Positions 5,780 through 6,752 of a stretch of DNA of 6,752 nt are shown here, piece by piece. Position numbers and translations under genes: made by a program. Every line of letters starts with the position of its first letter. The first letter of the stretch is position 1. The notes below the pieces were generated by a model that saw nothing but the letters and a program-made list of their open reading frames with translations, had not been told where the DNA came from and did no database searches. Source of the stretch: Cardiobacterium sp963553325 (GTDB lineage Bacteria; Pseudomonadota; Gammaproteobacteria; Cardiobacteriales; Cardiobacteriaceae); assembly GCA_963553325.1 (NCBI GenBank), contig CAUVOF010000109.1:1-6752 (forward strand). The letters are read 5' to 3'.

Positions 5780-5805
5780 GCCGGTCTTGCACCGGCTTTC
5801 TTTTT
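5780..5805 (+). terminator. Rho-independent terminator of the tannase-like unit
   Basis: GCCGGT (5780-5785), loop CTTGC (5786-5790) and ACCGGC (5791-5796) are followed by TTTCTTTTT (5797-5805). The stem is short but GC-rich and the T tract is good. It comes 74 bases after the stop at 5705, with the REP-like hairpin between. Confidence 0.8.
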
Positions 5806-5833
5806 GCCCCAAGCCCGCCCGCAAGCTGCCCGC

Positions 5834-5839
5834 TATAAT
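5834..5839 (+). promoter_or_regulatory. Consensus -10 box of the hrpA promoter
   Basis: A perfect TATAAT hexamer lies 28 bases before the hrpA ATG and is followed by a GC-rich GCGCGCC stretch. No recognisable -35 box or TGn extension is found at normal spacing, so the promoter may be weak or activator-dependent. The start would be near 5846, leaving a leader of about 22 bases. Confidence 0.5.
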
Positions 5840-5867
5840 GCGCGCCTTTTCTTCATCGCAAACAAAT

Positions 5868-6752
5868 ATGACCGCCCCCGATTTCACCGCCGTCCTCTGC
5901 CGCGACCGCCATGCCCTGCGCCAACTGCACCGCCAAATCCGCGAACGCGAGCGGCGCGGCCAACCCACCGACCGCCTGCGCGCCCGTTTTGCCGCCGAAT
6001 ATGCCGCCTCTACCGCCGCGGTGGAAGCGCGCCGTGCCGCGCTGCCGCAGCCGAAACTCAGCGCCGACCTGCCCGTACTGGCGGCGAAAAACGACATCCT
6101 CCGCCTCATCCGCGAACACCAAGTCATCATCATCAGCGGCGAAACCGGTTCGGGGAAGACGACGCAACTGCCGCAGCTCTGTCTCGCCCTTGGTCTCGGC
6201 GCACGCGGCACCATTGCCCACACCCAGCCGCGCCGCATCGCCGCGCGTAGCGTTGCCGCGCGCATCGCCGAAGAGCTGGAAACCCCGCTTGGCGGCGCGG
6301 TCGGCTATCAGGTGCGCTTTGACGAGAAGACCAGCGACGCCACCGTGATTAAACTCATGACCGACGGCCTGCTCCTCGCCGAAACGCTCACCGACCCCTT
6401 CCTCGCGCAATACGAAGTCATCATCGTCGATGAGGCACACGAGCGCAGCCTCAATATCGACTTCCTCCTCGGCTACCTGCACCGCCTCGCCGCGCGCCGT
6501 CCCGACCTCAAAATCATCATCACCTCGGCGACCATTGACGCAGAGAAGTTCGCCGCGCATTTTGGCGGCGCGCCGGTGCTGAACGTCAGCGGGCGGACGT
6601 ATCCGGTGGAAATCCGCTACCGTCCGCCGGGCGAGGAGGAAGATACGGCAGACGCCATCGTCCGCGCCGTCGCCGAACTCGACCAGCACGGGCGCAACGA
6701 CATCCTCGTCTTCCTCCCCAGCGAACGCGACATCCGCGAAGCCGCCGACCGC
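5868..6752 (+). CDS. hrpA: ATP-dependent RNA helicase HrpA, N-terminal part (runs off window)
   Basis: A DEAH-box RNA helicase; in E. coli HrpA is about 1300 residues and has been linked to mRNA processing and to rescue of stalled ribosomes. The 295 residues present cover the N-terminal extension (1-70) and the first RecA-like domain. Motif I is GETGSGKTTQ (91-100), Ia is TQPRRIAARSVA (119-130), TDGLLLAE is at 165-172, motif II is DEAH (188-191, followed by ERSLNIDFLLGY) and motif III is SAT (220-222). SGRTYPVEIRYRP (241-253) leads into the second RecA domain, with ILVFLPSERDI at 279-289. The frame is open to the last base with no stop, so the gene continues beyond the window. The ATG at 5868 matches the expected HrpA N terminus, and no in-frame start is seen in the short leader before it. 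That leader has no visible Shine-Dalgarno sequence. The gene has its own -10 box and follows a terminator. Confidence 0.96.
   Translation, partial: MTAPDFTAVLCRDRHALRQLHRQIRERERRGQPTDRLRARFAAEYAASTAAVEARRAALPQPKLSADLPVLAAKNDILRLIREHQVIIISGETGSGKTTQLPQLCLALGLGARGTIAHTQPRRIAARSVAARIAEELETPLGGAVGYQVRFDEKTSDATVIKLMTDGLLLAETLTDPFLAQYEVIIVDEAHERSLNIDFLLGYLHRLAARRPDLKIIITSATIDAEKFAAHFGGAPVLNVSGRTYPVEIRYRPPGEEEDTADAIVRAVAELDQHGRNDILVFLPSERDIREAADR

Noticed and set aside
5853..6689. 278-residue open frame on the minus strand, opposite hrpA
   Set aside because: HrpA on the + strand carries every helicase motif in order; the antisense frame has none and is a GC-bias shadow.
1..6752. Defence system, CRISPR array, prophage or mobile-element cargo
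   Set aside because: Both strands were read for direct repeats, transposase or integrase motifs, toxin-antitoxin pairs and nuclease motifs. Only housekeeping, transport, peptidase and esterase genes were found, with uniform GC-rich codon use.

Overview
The window reads as ordinary chromosomal DNA of a GC-rich proteobacterium. HrpA and the YjiH/YjiG pair resemble the Escherichia coli proteins closely, and a REP-like palindrome carries the GTAG tag typical of gammaproteobacterial REPs. A family such as Cardiobacteriaceae would fit, but this is inference. There is a single half-convincing Neisseriaceae-type uptake word, which argues against a Neisseria-like genome. All six genes lie on the + strand. 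No tRNA, rRNA, CRISPR array, insertion sequence or phage gene was seen.

Layout. (1) Positions 2-646 hold the C-terminal 214 residues of glucose-6-phosphate isomerase, closed by a strong terminator at 692-718. (2) Positions 647-996 form a 350-base gene-free stretch rich in dyads. It ends in a promoter (902-931) and a perfect 18-base hairpin at the predicted transcript start. (3) Positions 997-3357 are a tight three-gene operon: yjiH, yjiG (4-base overlap) and an M20 zinc carboxypeptidase (10-base gap). E. coli has the same order with the isoaspartyl dipeptidase IadA in the third place, so this looks like a peptide or amino-acid utilisation module with an exchanged peptidase. (4) Positions 3358-3470 hold an inverted repeat and an extended -10 promoter. 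(5) Positions 3471-5705 are a two-gene unit for the cell envelope or exterior: a subtype B tannase-like esterase with signal peptide and recognisable catalytic residues, then a 234-residue secreted protein of unknown function. (6) Positions 5706-5867 hold the GTAG-type REP palindrome, a terminator and a -10 box. (7) From 5868 to the window end runs the first 295 residues of the RNA helicase HrpA.

No complete new system stands out. The most useful leads are the YjiHG/M20 pairing, the tannase-like enzyme with its uncharacterised partner, the hairpin at the start of the yjiH transcript, and the REP-like element.
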